Positions 26,488-35,364 of a DNA stretch of 64,000 bases are shown here, one piece after another (the first letter of the stretch is position 1; every line of letters begins with the position of its first letter). This stretch comes from an uncultured Spirochaetales bacterium (GTDB lineage Bacteria > Spirochaetota > Spirochaetia > Sphaerochaetales > Sphaerochaetaceae): positions 1 through 64,000 of the forward strand of contig CAKQRI010000003.1 of assembly GCA_934271365.1 (NCBI GenBank), in the 5' to 3' direction. The position numbers were made by a program, and so were the translations under genes. The notes below the pieces were generated by a model, which saw only the letters and a program-made list of their open reading frames with translations, was not told the origin of the DNA and searched no databases.

Positions 26488-26616
26488 TTATTCATTTTTG
26501 CCTTTTTTATCCTCATCTTCATGCTTTCCCTTACGTCCAGAAAGGACCCTTGATATAATCGAACAGACCGAAATAAGAATAAGCCCCGCAATAAGCAGAT
26601 ATGACATTATATCCAT
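26488..26616 (-). CDS. Small single-span membrane protein (42 residues), unknown
   Basis: A 42-residue open frame between phoR and ftsH, too short for ordinary gene calls. It starts MDIMSYLLIAGLILISVCSI, one hydrophobic helix (about residues 5-24), then SRVLSGRKGKHEDEDKKGKN, a basic then mixed-charge cytoplasmic tail, so an N-out/C-in orientation is predicted. A GAGAGG Shine-Dalgarno sits nine bases before the ATG. No family is recognised. Its place just upstream of ftsH suggests a substrate, adaptor or two-component accessory peptide; that is inference. Confidence 0.6.
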   Translation of the reverse strand: MDIMSYLLIAGLILISVCSIISRVLSGRKGKHEDEDKKGKNE

Positions 26617-26704
26617 TTATAATACCTCTCAAAATATTATAGATATAAACTTATCCTATTCCAAATAGGCATCTCTGAATAGAATCTATTAACCAATGGA
26701 CACT

Positions 26705-28351
26705 TCAACTAAGATGAAAAGTCACATCTATTGTCGTGCCATAGCCAAGCTGGCTTCTCATACTTATCTCAGCATCATGATACATAGCTGCATGGCGTAC
26801 TATCGAAAGGCCAAGGCCTGTACCTCCTGTTTCCCTGCTTCGTGCTTTATCAACTCTGTAAAAACGCTCAAAAACATGGCTCTGATCTTCTTCCGGAATT
26901 CCTATTCCTGTATCTTCAACTTCCAGAGTCTCTTTATCTCCATCAGATATAATCCTGACATTCACAGAACCATTATCCTTATTATATTTTATTGCATTAT
27001 CTAAAAGATTGTAAAAAAGCTCACTGAGCAGAAGCTTAGACCCTTTTACGGTCTTCTCATCTGAAATTGAATTAATTATAGAAATGCCTCTCTCTTCGGC
27101 TTTTGACGAAAGAATCTCTTCTGCTTCTTTTATTATATCGGAAAGCATTACAGGCTGATCATCATCTCTTTTCATCTCTTCTATTTCGCTTAATCTAATA
27201 ATGTCATAGACAAGCGAGATAAGTCGCTGAGACTGGCTATAAATCTCATTCGAATAGTCCTTAACAGCATCTGCAGGAATATCATTATCTTTCATTATCT
27301 CAGCAAAGCCAGAGATTACAGTAAGTGGCGTCTTAAGTTCATGCGATACATTGGCTGTGAACATACGCCTGAGCTCTTCTCTTTCTTCTTTCTCTGTTAC
27401 ATCTAAGGCTAATATAACTGCACCACCGTCTTTTACAGAGGATGTAGATACTTCTATCTTGCGGCCCTTCTCATTCAGCAGCGTCTTTCCATCTTTTCCC
27501 TCTACTGCCTTAAAGACAATATCAGAAAAGCTCGACATTCTATTAAGAGCAAGAATTGAATCTCCCACTGAAATCTCTCTAGATCCAATCAGATTTACGA
27601 TAGAATTATTGAAAGAGAGAACATTGCAGTTCTTATCAATGACAGCGATTCCCTCTCTCATATTGTCCGTAATCAGCTTAAAGTCTCTTGCATTTCTCTC
27701 TGCATTCTCAATCTGCATTTTTATCACATTATTCTGATGTGTTAAGCGAAGCAGCAGAGGAGATAGCTCTTCATATGCGCCTGAAGCATCAGGATTATCA
27801 AGATCCAGTTCATTTATAGGTCTCAATAATCTATTTGAAACAGCAGATGCAATTATTATTGAAATAATCAATACGAAAAGCAGTATACAAGCAAGTGGCC
27901 TCAGAATAGATACAATAAAAAAGAATACAGAAGCCGATGGAGAAGCTATTCTAAGCACATTACCTGATGATAGCAGAAGTGCAGAATAAAGCATTCGCTC
28001 TCCTATCGTATTGCTTTTTCTTATATCATGCCCAGCCCCTCCAAACAAGGCATCTCTTACTTCTGGCCTATCCTTATGGTTTCCCATACTAAGAACATCC
28101 CCCTCTGAATCATAGAGAATAGAGCCATCTCTGCTTATTACTGTAATTCTCCTGTCAACTGCATTAGGAATAGATTCATAATCTGGATTATCAGAATCCA
28201 GAAATGCCGCAAGATAATTAAGCTCTACCGACATATCCTGAAAAAGCCTGTTCTGGTACTCTTCATAAAATATAGCAAATGTCGTCGCTACAATAAGAGA
28301 AGAAACAATAAGAACAATAAAAAGAATTGAATATAAAATACGCTTTCGCAT
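26705..28351 (-). CDS. phoR: PhoR-type membrane sensor histidine kinase
   Basis: A 548-residue kinase: TM1 about 7-29, extracytoplasmic domain about 30-140, TM2 about 150-172, a PAS-like domain about 220-320, and HisKA with phospho-accepting H337 (FTANVSHELKTPLT). The ATP-binding domain shows NLLDNAIKYNKDNG, DTGIGIPEEDQ and GTGLGLSIV. It follows phoB by 3 bases, and the pst genes lie upstream, so phosphate sensing through PstSCAB-PhoU is the likely role. An extended extracytoplasmic domain is usual for Gram-positive and spirochaete PhoR. Confidence 0.92.
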   Translation of the reverse strand: MRKRILYSILFIVLIVSSLIVATTFAIFYEEYQNRLFQDMSVELNYLAAFLDSDNPDYESIPNAVDRRITVISRDGSILYDSEGDVLSMGNHKDRPEVRDALFGGAGHDIRKSNTIGERMLYSALLLSSGNVLRIASPSASVFFFIVSILRPLACILLFVLIISIIIASAVSNRLLRPINELDLDNPDASGAYEELSPLLLRLTHQNNVIKMQIENAERNARDFKLITDNMREGIAVIDKNCNVLSFNNSIVNLIGSREISVGDSILALNRMSSFSDIVFKAVEGKDGKTLLNEKGRKIEVSTSSVKDGGAVILALDVTEKEEREELRRMFTANVSHELKTPLTVISGFAEIMKDNDIPADAVKDYSNEIYSQSQRLISLVYDIIRLSEIEEMKRDDDQPVMLSDIIKEAEEILSSKAEERGISIINSISDEKTVKGSKLLLSELFYNLLDNAIKYNKDNGSVNVRIISDGDKETLEVEDTGIGIPEEDQSHVFERFYRVDKARSRETGGTGLGLSIVRHAAMYHDAEISMRSQLGYGTTIDVTFHLS

Positions 28352-28354
28352 TTA

Positions 28355-29017
28355 CTAGCCTTTAATCTTATAGCCTACACCCTTGACTGTTTCAATTATC
28401 GATCCAGCATCTCCAAGCTTCTCTCTTAAATGCCTTATATGAACATCAACAGTCCTCGTTTCACCTGGGTATGCATATTCCCATACAGTCGATAAAAGCA
28501 TCTCCCGACTCAGTACACTGTCCATATTTTCCATAAGGCATTTCAGAAGATCGAATTCTTTCAGAGTAAGCTGTATTTCCTTATCTCCTACCATAACAGT
28601 ATGTGCTTTTTCTGAGAGCTCCACATTGCCACACTTCAGAACATTATGAGAACCTGAAGTTCTCCGGAGCACAGCCTTAACACGGCTTAAAAGCTCAAGC
28701 ATTGAGAATGGCTTGGAAATATAATCATCTGCACCTTTATCAAAACCATCTACTTTATCAAATTCACTGTCTTTAGCAGTGACTAATATAATAGGTGTTC
28801 CGGATATTGCCTTATCAGCTCTGATTTCAGATAAAATCTCTAGTCCACTCTTACCTGGAAGCATTATATCAAGAAGTATAAGCTCCGGCTTATCCAAACA
28901 AGCTGATGATACAACATCATTTCCATCTCCGAATGCCTTTATAGCATATCCATTTCCTTCTAAAGCAACAGATAGGAGCTTGCGTATTCCTGAATCATCT
29001 TCAACTATATATATCAT
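28355..29017 (-). CDS. phoB: Phosphate regulon response regulator, OmpR/PhoB family
   Basis: A 220-residue regulator. The receiver domain has EDD near the start (residues 6-8), phospho-acceptor D50 (LILLDIMLPGKSG) and the switch lysine in LVTAKDSEF. The C-terminal winged helix ends RTVDVHIRHLREKLGD. The start at 29017 gives the usual MIYIVEDD; an in-frame ATG at 29053 inside phoU is less likely. No Shine-Dalgarno is present, and TATAGT ends seven bases before the ATG with TTGGCT 17 bases further up, so phoBR may also be transcribed on its own as a leaderless message. Confidence 0.93.
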   Translation of the reverse strand: MIYIVEDDSGIRKLLSVALEGNGYAIKAFGDGNDVVSSACLDKPELILLDIMLPGKSGLEILSEIRADKAISGTPIILVTAKDSEFDKVDGFDKGADDYISKPFSMLELLSRVKAVLRRTSGSHNVLKCGNVELSEKAHTVMVGDKEIQLTLKEFDLLKCLMENMDSVLSREMLLSTVWEYAYPGETRTVDVHIRHLREKLGDAGSIIETVKGVGYKIKG

Positions 29018-29024
29018 AATAATT

Positions 29025-29053
29025 ACTATACCATACTGCTCTTTGTGAGCCAA
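29025..29053 (-). promoter_or_regulatory. Candidate internal promoter for leaderless phoB
   Basis: On the minus strand TTGGCT (29053-29048), a 17-base spacer, and TATAGT (29030-29025), ending seven bases before the phoB ATG. It lies within the phoU 3' end. Confidence 0.5.
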
Positions 29054-29688
29054 TTATCGTCACCACTTATATCCCAGCCTACATAAGAAGCAAAAGAAGC
29101 TGCATGATCTCCCATACGCTCAAGATATTTCGCTACCATAAGCACATCAGGAGCCTCATCTGCATCAGGTTCAGCTTTCCGTATCATCTCAATTACTGAG
29201 TTCTTTGCTTTCAAGAATGCTGCATCTACAGTATCATCAGAAGCTACAACCATACGGGCTTTCTCTAAAGATGATTCAACAAGGGCATCTAGTGCATTTT
29301 TAAGCATAGAAACTACCAAGCTACACATGTCAAGAATCCCAGCTTCTTCCTGGATACTACGATTCTTTATGAAAGGAATCACCTCTCCAATATCCCCAGC
29401 ATTATCACCTATTCTCTCTAAGTCGTTAGACATCCTTATAGCAGAGGTGATAAGACGCAGATCCCTTGCAACAGGATGATGCAGAAGAATTATCTTAATT
29501 GCATCCCTCTCGCATTCTCTTGCTCGAGATCTTATTTCAGAAGAATACTCATGAAGCTTCTGAATACTTTCACTATCCTTCTGTTCTATACCTGATTCAA
29601 GCAGGCAAAGAGCCTCTTCAGTAAGGCCGCCAAGCTCTATTATGCTATCAACAAGCAATCGCTGTTCTCTCTCTTGCATTCTTATCAT
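29026..29688 (-). CDS. phoU: Phosphate transport accessory regulator PhoU
   Basis: A 220-residue two-fold helical-bundle protein. Metal-binding-like repeats E/DxxxD are visible as MSNDLERIGDNAGDI and YLERMGDHAAS, the hallmark of PhoU. It links the Pst transporter to PhoR. It overlaps the pstB stop by a few bases, with GGGGAG upstream; an in-frame ATG three codons later is equally possible as start. Confidence 0.93.
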   Translation of the reverse strand: MIRMQEREQRLLVDSIIELGGLTEEALCLLESGIEQKDSESIQKLHEYSSEIRSRARECERDAIKIILLHHPVARDLRLITSAIRMSNDLERIGDNAGDIGEVIPFIKNRSIQEEAGILDMCSLVVSMLKNALDALVESSLEKARMVVASDDTVDAAFLKAKNSVIEMIRKAEPDADEAPDVLMVAKYLERMGDHAASFASYVGWDISGDDNWLTKSSMV

Positions 29689-29689
29689 T

Positions 29690-30445
29690 TCAACCGAATC
29701 TCCCCGTTATATAATCCTCTGTCTTCTTGTTTTTAGGCTTTGAGAAAATCTCTTCCGTAATTCCGCTCTCAATAACCTCACCCAATAAAAAGAACGATGT
29801 ATAATCTGAGATCCTGAGAGCCTGCTGCATATTATGCGTGACTACTACAATTGTATATTTATCCTTCAGCGTGAGAACAAGATTCTCTATCGCAAGCGTG
29901 GAGATTGGATCCAAGGCACTGGTTGGCTCATCCATCAGAAGAACCTCTGGTTCTACAGCCAATGCTCTTGCAATGCAGAGCCTCTGCATCTGACCTCCAG
30001 AAAGTCCCAAGGCTGACTTATTCAACCTGTCCTTCACTTCATCAAACAAAGCTGCGTCTATAAGAGCCTTCTCCACAATCTCTGAAAGAATTGTATGTTT
30101 TTTTACACCATGCACACGGGGCCCATATGCTATGTTATCAAAAATTGACATAGGGAAAGGGTTTGGCTTCTGAAATACCATTCCAACTCTTTTTCTAAGG
30201 TTAGAAACATCAATAGCATCAGAATATATGTCTTCGCCTTTTAACAATATCTTTCCATCTATCCTACAGCCATCTACAAGATCATTCATTCTGTTGAGGC
30301 ATCTGAGAAGTGTTGATTTTCCACATCCGGACGGTCCGATAAAAGAAGTAATCATATGCTCTTTAATATCGAGATTTATACCTTTCAAAGCCTCAACATC
30401 ATTATAAAAAAGATGCAGTTTTTCTATTTCAAAAATATTGTTCAT
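29690..30445 (-). CDS. pstB: Phosphate ABC transporter ATP-binding protein
   Basis: A 251-residue ABC ATPase. Walker A is GPSGCGKST (residues 37-45), the signature is LSGGQMQR, and Walker B with the switch is LLMDEPTSALDP. The PstB-specific spacing, with the FQKPNPFPMSIFDNIAYGPR segment, is clear. It overlaps pstA by 4 bases. Confidence 0.97.
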   Translation of the reverse strand: MNNIFEIEKLHLFYNDVEALKGINLDIKEHMITSFIGPSGCGKSTLLRCLNRMNDLVDGCRIDGKILLKGEDIYSDAIDVSNLRKRVGMVFQKPNPFPMSIFDNIAYGPRVHGVKKHTILSEIVEKALIDAALFDEVKDRLNKSALGLSGGQMQRLCIARALAVEPEVLLMDEPTSALDPISTLAIENLVLTLKDKYTIVVVTHNMQQALRISDYTSFFLLGEVIESGITEEIFSKPKNKKTEDYITGRFG

Positions 30446-31266
30446 TTTGATTTAATCCTTTTTTGTAAATACAATGATACCGAATTCAGAATAAGAACAA
30501 GAATTAAAAGAATTACTGCAACACCTTTTGCCTCATTCATATGCAAACCTTCATTCATAAGCACATACATATGAACGCTGAGAGTCCGTCCTGAACCTAA
30601 AACAGAATCAGGTATTCCAGCAACTGTACCAGCCGTGAATACCAAGGCTGCTGTTTCACCTATAATTCTTCCAATTGCCAGCATTATGCCACCAAATATT
30701 CCTGGAGCAGCAGATGGAAGGACTATAGAGAATATTGTCTTTATCTTCCCTGCTCCTAACCCATAAGATCCCTCTCGATACATATCAGGAACTGATATAA
30801 TTGCTTCTTCACTTGTCCTCATTATCAGAGGCAGAATCATCATGCTGAGAGTGATTGCACCAGAAAGAATGCTATATCCGAATTTCAGTGCAATATTGAA
30901 GAACAAGTAGCCAAACAACCCATAGACTATCGATGGAATTCCAGAAAGTGTTTCAGCCATCATTCTAATAAGCTTCACGAATCTTGATCCATGCTTTGCA
31001 TATTCAGTAAGATAGATTGCAGAAAATATACCTATAGGCAAACCGATAACAAGAGAAAGAGCGACAATGATTACTGTATTAACAAAAGCTGGAAACAAAG
31101 AACAGTTATCACTTGTATAGTGCAAAGCAAAAAGCGATGGCTTTATATTTGGAATACCTGATAAAAGAATGTAAGCAATAATCAAAACAACAAGCGATAT
31201 CGTTATATATGATGCTGAATATACAAAGAATCTGAGCATTGCAGACTTAATGTTATTTCTCTTCAT
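30442..31266 (-). CDS. pstA: Phosphate ABC transporter permease
   Basis: A 274-residue permease with six predicted membrane segments. It carries the EAA-type coupling loop REGSYGLGAGKIKTIFSIVLPSAAPGI, typical of PstA. It overlaps pstC by 4 bases at its start and pstB at its end, so the complex is made from coupled genes. Confidence 0.95.
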   Translation of the reverse strand: MKRNNIKSAMLRFFVYSASYITISLVVLIIAYILLSGIPNIKPSLFALHYTSDNCSLFPAFVNTVIIVALSLVIGLPIGIFSAIYLTEYAKHGSRFVKLIRMMAETLSGIPSIVYGLFGYLFFNIALKFGYSILSGAITLSMMILPLIMRTSEEAIISVPDMYREGSYGLGAGKIKTIFSIVLPSAAPGIFGGIMLAIGRIIGETAALVFTAGTVAGIPDSVLGSGRTLSVHMYVLMNEGLHMNEAKGVAVILLILVLILNSVSLYLQKRIKSK

Positions 31267-32102
31267 CTATCCCTCCTGAGTGCAGAAAACGAGATATTGA
31301 TTATCAAGATGAATACAAACAATACAACGCCTGTTCCTATCAATGCTCCTCTATGAAGATCTGTTGCATAACCCATTTCAAGGACAATATTAGCAGTCAG
31401 AGTTCTGACTCCTCTGGTAATTGAAGATGGAAGCACTGCCTGATTCCCGGCAACCATAATCACAGCCATAGTCTCTCCTATTGCACGGCCTACACCCAAT
31501 ACAACAGCGGAAATAACTCCAGACCTTGCAGCTGGCAAAACTGCTGTGAATACACTGATTTCCTTAGTTGCACCAAGAGCCATAGCTCCTGTGTAAATGC
31601 TTTCATCAACAGCTCGTAATGATGATTCCGATACAGTGATTATAGTAGGCAGAATCATAATGGAAAGAAGAAGAGATGCAGAAAGAACACTTTTGCCACT
31701 TGTTCCAGGGAACAAAACCTGCATAGCCGGAACAATTACAGTCAAGCCAAAAAGGCCGTATATAATCGATGGAATACCAGCTAGAAGCTCCATCATTGGC
31801 TTTACTATCCTGTACATCTTAGCCTTTGAGTAATAGCTTAGAAATACAGCCGATAAAACTCCAAGAGGAACACCGAAAAGAATGGCAAGGCCAGTAACAT
31901 AGATAGATCCGGCAATCATTGGGAAAATACCGAAATCACCAGAACCAGGTCTCCAGAGCTTTCCAAACAGAAAGTGGAATAATCCTATCTCATGAATTGC
32001 AGGAATACCATTCCAGAATAGGAAAAAAGCTATAAGTATAACAGATATCACTGAAAGCGCAGCTGCTGCAAAACAGCCGGCTTTCATTATTTTCTCACGC
32101 AT
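31263..32102 (-). CDS. pstC: Phosphate ABC transporter permease
   Basis: A 279-residue permease with about six membrane segments and the PstC coupling loop TGAMALGATKEISVFTAVLPAARSGV. GIPSIIYGLFGL is the family segment before it. It begins eight bases after pstS. Two ATGs (32102 and 32087) are possible starts. Confidence 0.95.
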   Translation of the reverse strand: MREKIMKAGCFAAAALSVISVILIAFFLFWNGIPAIHEIGLFHFLFGKLWRPGSGDFGIFPMIAGSIYVTGLAILFGVPLGVLSAVFLSYYSKAKMYRIVKPMMELLAGIPSIIYGLFGLTVIVPAMQVLFPGTSGKSVLSASLLLSIMILPTIITVSESSLRAVDESIYTGAMALGATKEISVFTAVLPAARSGVISAVVLGVGRAIGETMAVIMVAGNQAVLPSSITRGVRTLTANIVLEMGYATDLHRGALIGTGVVLFVFILIINISFSALRRDR

Positions 32103-32110
32103 ATCTATAC

Positions 32111-32938
32111 TCAGTTCCAGGTAGTTTTCTGGCCTAGATATATTTCTCTTAGCTTATCAAGAGTAATATCCGATATGACATTTTCCTTATTCACAATAAC
32201 TGCAATACCATCAATTGCTATAGGCCTAGAAACAATCCCTGAATCAAGTTCGGACTGCTTTAAATCCCTTGATGCCATGCCTATGTCGCTAATCCCGTTG
32301 ATAACATCCTTGACTCCAGTGCTTGAATCTGACTGCTGAAGAGTAATATCAGAAAGTGGATTCAATGATTTATATGCTTCAATTAGCTTCTCCATAAGAG
32401 GATAAACTGAAGATGATCCAGAAATAGCAAGCTTTCCTGAAGCAGAACCTGCTACATAGCGCTCTCCTTCAGATACAGCTATATACCCACTCTTTGCAAC
32501 AATGCTCTGCCCCTGAGATGAGAACATAAAAGCCAGAAAATCTTCTGCAATTGGAGAAAGCGTTCTATAAGCAATATTGAATGGACGCTGCAGTTTGTAG
32601 CTGCCATTCTCAATATTAGCCTGAGATGCTTCTATACCATCTATCTTCAAGGCCTTAACAGAATCATTGAGCGAACCTAAAGAGATATAGCCGATTGAAT
32701 TTCTGTTTCCACTGACCGTTGTGATTACTACTGATGTTGAATTTGCAACTTCTGCATATGGTGTTGTCTGATCAATTTTAGATGAATCAATAAGACCGAC
32801 AAGCTCAGTAAATGCACCTCTGGTACCTGAGCCATCTTCTCTTGTGATTACAGAAATATTGGATGCTTCTTTAGATCCACCTGCAAATAATGCCATGCTA
32901 CATACTAAAAGCACAGATAATAAATGGAATTTTTTCAT
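32111..32938 (-). CDS. pstS: Phosphate-binding protein PstS, circularly permuted
   Basis: The start is taken at the second ATG (32938), eight bases after AGGAG; the ATG at 32944 is too close. The 275-residue product has a signal peptide ending near ALFA-GGSKEA with no lipobox cysteine. The order of PstS segments is reversed: the phosphate-anion loop TREDGSGTRGAF (about residues 32-43) and the SIGYISLGSL and GSYKLQRPFNI blocks come first, while GSSSVYPLMEKLIEAY (about 174), SDSSTGVKDVI, DIGMASRDLK, IDGIAVIVN and the GQKTTWN end come last. In usual PstS the second set is N-terminal. All ligand motifs are kept, so binding is probably intact. Confidence 0.9.
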   Translation of the reverse strand: MKKFHLLSVLLVCSMALFAGGSKEASNISVITREDGSGTRGAFTELVGLIDSSKIDQTTPYAEVANSTSVVITTVSGNRNSIGYISLGSLNDSVKALKIDGIEASQANIENGSYKLQRPFNIAYRTLSPIAEDFLAFMFSSQGQSIVAKSGYIAVSEGERYVAGSASGKLAISGSSSVYPLMEKLIEAYKSLNPLSDITLQQSDSSTGVKDVINGISDIGMASRDLKQSELDSGIVSRPIAIDGIAVIVNKENVISDITLDKLREIYLGQKTTWN

Positions 32939-32944
32939 TTTCAT

Positions 32945-33104
32945 TTCTCCTATGTGCTTAGAGAATAAGCTGACCGTGTTAAGTTTCTTACACGGGTTCC
33001 GTTAACATTATGTAAAATGAATTACTTTCTCATATTTCCAAGAATAAATTAATGGTACTTCTTACTTCAGGAAAAAATCATTATTCTATTTATAAGGGTT
33101 CGAA
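32945..33104. promoter_or_regulatory. Divergent control region of pstS and an outer-membrane gene
   Basis: A 160-base AT-rich interval. It contains several TTAAGT, TTACAC and TTAACA-like hexamers (32979-33013), and GTTAACATTATGT, that resemble PhoP/PhoB half-sites. Their spacing (9, 9 and 5 bases) does not fit a clean 11-bp pho box. No consensus -10/-35 pair was firm in either direction. Confidence 0.3.
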
Positions 33105-34859
33105 ATGAAAAAATTTTTATCAATATTATTATCATGTATTCTGATTTTCTCTATAACAGCAAAATCTCCGGTAACAGCAACCATGATAAAGCTCTCAGAT
33201 AATTTATACGATGATATGGATACACTTTTCCTGTCATTAGGGAAAACTCTTTCAATGACAAGGCCCTACAGCAAAGAAGAGGCAGTTTTATATCTTAAAT
33301 CAATAGCAACAGAAAGAATGAATGATATCGAAAGAGATCTGTACAATAAGCTACAGAAAGAACTGGAAACAGATGAAGAAAACGATGTTTTCAGCTATGA
33401 AGCAAAAGGGGCAATCACACCTCAGATATACGCACATACAAATAAAGAGTATTTCAGAGATAATATAGTATATGGAACAGACAATAAGCCAACAGAACCA
33501 TACACAAAAGAATATCTGCCTTTTGATGGTGATACAACATGGGCAAGCGCAAGAGAAAGATTCATAAATATAGGGCTAAGCCTAGGAATCAAGAAAGTTG
33601 CAGGAATGCATTTTGAGCTTCCAATAATGAATACTATACATACATTAAAGCCTTTTGGATCAGAATACATAGCAAACAATATTCCGATGATATCCTCATT
33701 CAAGGCATTTGATTATGAGGACTTCAACTTCAATTTTCCATATAGAGCGTATGTAAATCTAGGAGGAAGCTGGTGGAATATACAGATAGGCAGAGAACAA
33801 TATAATAATGGAAGCGGTGCATCCGGAAATTTCATTGTTGACAAGCATGTTCCATATCACAATGCTTTCAATATATCTATTTTCTCTGATCAGGTAAAAT
33901 TAAGCTTCATAGCATCATTTTTTCCTCACCCAAGCCAATATTATGAGTCAGAAACAGATGAGCAGAGCAAATTCAACAGATACTTTGATCAGACCAAAGA
34001 TGCATATACAGGCATAAAAATGCTATTAGACCATAGACTTGAATGGACAACTAAGAATCGAAAATCAAGACTAGCAATAGAAGAAGCAATAATCTACCAG
34101 AATGATAAAGGCATCCTAGACCTGCAGATTCTCAACCCTATTATGTTCTTTCATAATCTGTACATAGCTGGAAATTCAAATTCCATACTATCATTTGAAT
34201 GGGATTATGTTTTTTCTTCAGGCATTGAGCAAAGCGTTGCTCTTGTTGTAGATGACCTTAATATACCTGGAGAGAAAAAGCACGATCAAGAAAATCTAGG
34301 CAAGACAAAACCAGATGCTATAGGTCTTCAGCTAGGACTTAAGACATCACATCCAATTAATAAGGGCTTTCTAAAAACAAGAACAGAGTTTACATATACA
34401 AGCCCTGCTCTATATCTAAGAGGAGGACTGAAGAAGTCTGAAGAGTCCGGATATAATCTCAATTATGTGATAGCAATAAGAAATCAGAGATCAAATCATG
34501 GGATATTTGATCTTACATACATTGGCTATCCTTATGGATGCAATACAATAAATCTATTATTTGATACGGAATTCAGTGTTATAGGGAAATGGAGCGCTGG
34601 TGGAAGAATCTCATTCAATATAAGGGGAACAAATAATGCAATCACCGAATATGACAACGTGAAAAGCCATACGATTTTCTCTGCAGATTCGCAGTATTAT
34701 GTTCTTACTAGCATATTTGGCTCATACAGTTTTACTGAAGATTTTTCACTCTCCTCATCACTTTCGAATATCTGTATCTGGAATATAAACAATGACTCTC
34801 ACAATAATCCATTTGCTTATGATTTCCAGTTCATGCTTACAGCAACATATAATTTCTAG
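33105..34859 (+). CDS. Putative outer-membrane beta-barrel protein (Wzi-like N-terminus), unknown
   Basis: A 584-residue exported protein with a signal peptide (residues 1-19). After a short helical N-terminal region (LYDDMDTLFLSLGKTLSMTRPYS, resembling the start of capsule-assembly/Wzi-like spirochaete proteins) the rest is aromatic-rich alternating strands, and the last residue is phenylalanine (TATYNF), a common outer-membrane barrel ending. It is divergent from pstS across a 160-base control region, so phosphate-linked expression is possible. The Wzi link is weak; barrel and export are better supported. Confidence 0.6.
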   Translation: MKKFLSILLSCILIFSITAKSPVTATMIKLSDNLYDDMDTLFLSLGKTLSMTRPYSKEEAVLYLKSIATERMNDIERDLYNKLQKELETDEENDVFSYEAKGAITPQIYAHTNKEYFRDNIVYGTDNKPTEPYTKEYLPFDGDTTWASARERFINIGLSLGIKKVAGMHFELPIMNTIHTLKPFGSEYIANNIPMISSFKAFDYEDFNFNFPYRAYVNLGGSWWNIQIGREQYNNGSGASGNFIVDKHVPYHNAFNISIFSDQVKLSFIASFFPHPSQYYESETDEQSKFNRYFDQTKDAYTGIKMLLDHRLEWTTKNRKSRLAIEEAIIYQNDKGILDLQILNPIMFFHNLYIAGNSNSILSFEWDYVFSSGIEQSVALVVDDLNIPGEKKHDQENLGKTKPDAIGLQLGLKTSHPINKGFLKTRTEFTYTSPALYLRGGLKKSEESGYNLNYVIAIRNQRSNHGIFDLTYIGYPYGCNTINLLFDTEFSVIGKWSAGGRISFNIRGTNNAITEYDNVKSHTIFSADSQYYVLTSIFGSYSFTEDFSLSSSLSNICIWNINNDSHNNPFAYDFQFMLTATYNF

Positions 34860-34869
34860 GGGGTAAAGA

Positions 34870-35331
34870 ATGATCAGAACAACAACCGTACAACTTCCCA
34901 AATATATGGAGGAACTGAAGAAAATATATTATGAAATCAGAAAAGATGAATTCTTCTGGGAGCAGTCAATATCTGAAGATGACTTTGAGAAAGATATAGA
35001 AGATCAGAAAATCATCATAGCTATTTCAAATGACAAAGCTATAGGGTTTTTATCATATTTCGAAGATACAGGTTTTATTAGAAATCTGTTTATCAAAAAA
35101 ACAGCAAGGGGGAAAGGTTCAGCATTCATTCTTCTATCAACACTAGCAACAGAGGAAAACCTTTTCCCTCTTACTTTAAAATGTGTGAAGCAGAATAAAA
35201 AAGCACTTAAATTTTATAGAGAAGCTGGGTTCTTCATTGCTAATGACGGCATACAGGATGGAACTGAGTATTTCCTGCTACAGCTGAACAAGCTGAAAGT
35301 ACACCCGCCAAAGAATGTTAAAGAACTATAG
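34870..35331 (+). CDS. GNAT family N-acetyltransferase
   Basis: A 153-residue GNAT. The acetyl-CoA loop region is IKKTARGKGSAFILLST (R/Q-x-x-G-x-G/A), followed by LKCVKQNKKALKFYREAGF, the typical NxxAxxFYxxxGF end motif. The substrate is unknown. It starts ten bases after the preceding stop with GGGGG upstream, so it is probably co-transcribed with the barrel gene. The stop lies within a palindrome GAACTATAGTTC (35323-35334). Confidence 0.85.
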   Translation: MIRTTTVQLPKYMEELKKIYYEIRKDEFFWEQSISEDDFEKDIEDQKIIIAISNDKAIGFLSYFEDTGFIRNLFIKKTARGKGSAFILLSTLATEENLFPLTLKCVKQNKKALKFYREAGFFIANDGIQDGTEYFLLQLNKLKVHPPKNVKEL

Positions 35332-35352
35332 TTCATAACATCAGATTTATCT

Positions 35353-35358
35353 TATAAT
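35353..35358 (+). promoter_or_regulatory. -10 box for a leaderless aminopeptidase transcript
   Basis: Consensus TATAAT, separated from the ATG at 35365 by exactly six bases, with no Shine-Dalgarno. The inverted repeat GTTA-AA-GAACTATAGTTC-A-TAAC (35317-35339) covers the -35 position. Confidence 0.5.
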
Positions 35359-35364
35359 ACAGCT

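Noticed and set aside
26655..26680. CCTATT-CCA-AATAGG hairpin after phoR as a terminator
   Set aside because: The stem is short and no T-tract follows on the minus strand, so read-through to the microprotein and ftsH is likely.
32985..33014. Clean pho box before pstS
   Set aside because: Half-site-like hexamers exist but not at the regular 11-bp spacing, so only a low-confidence region was listed.
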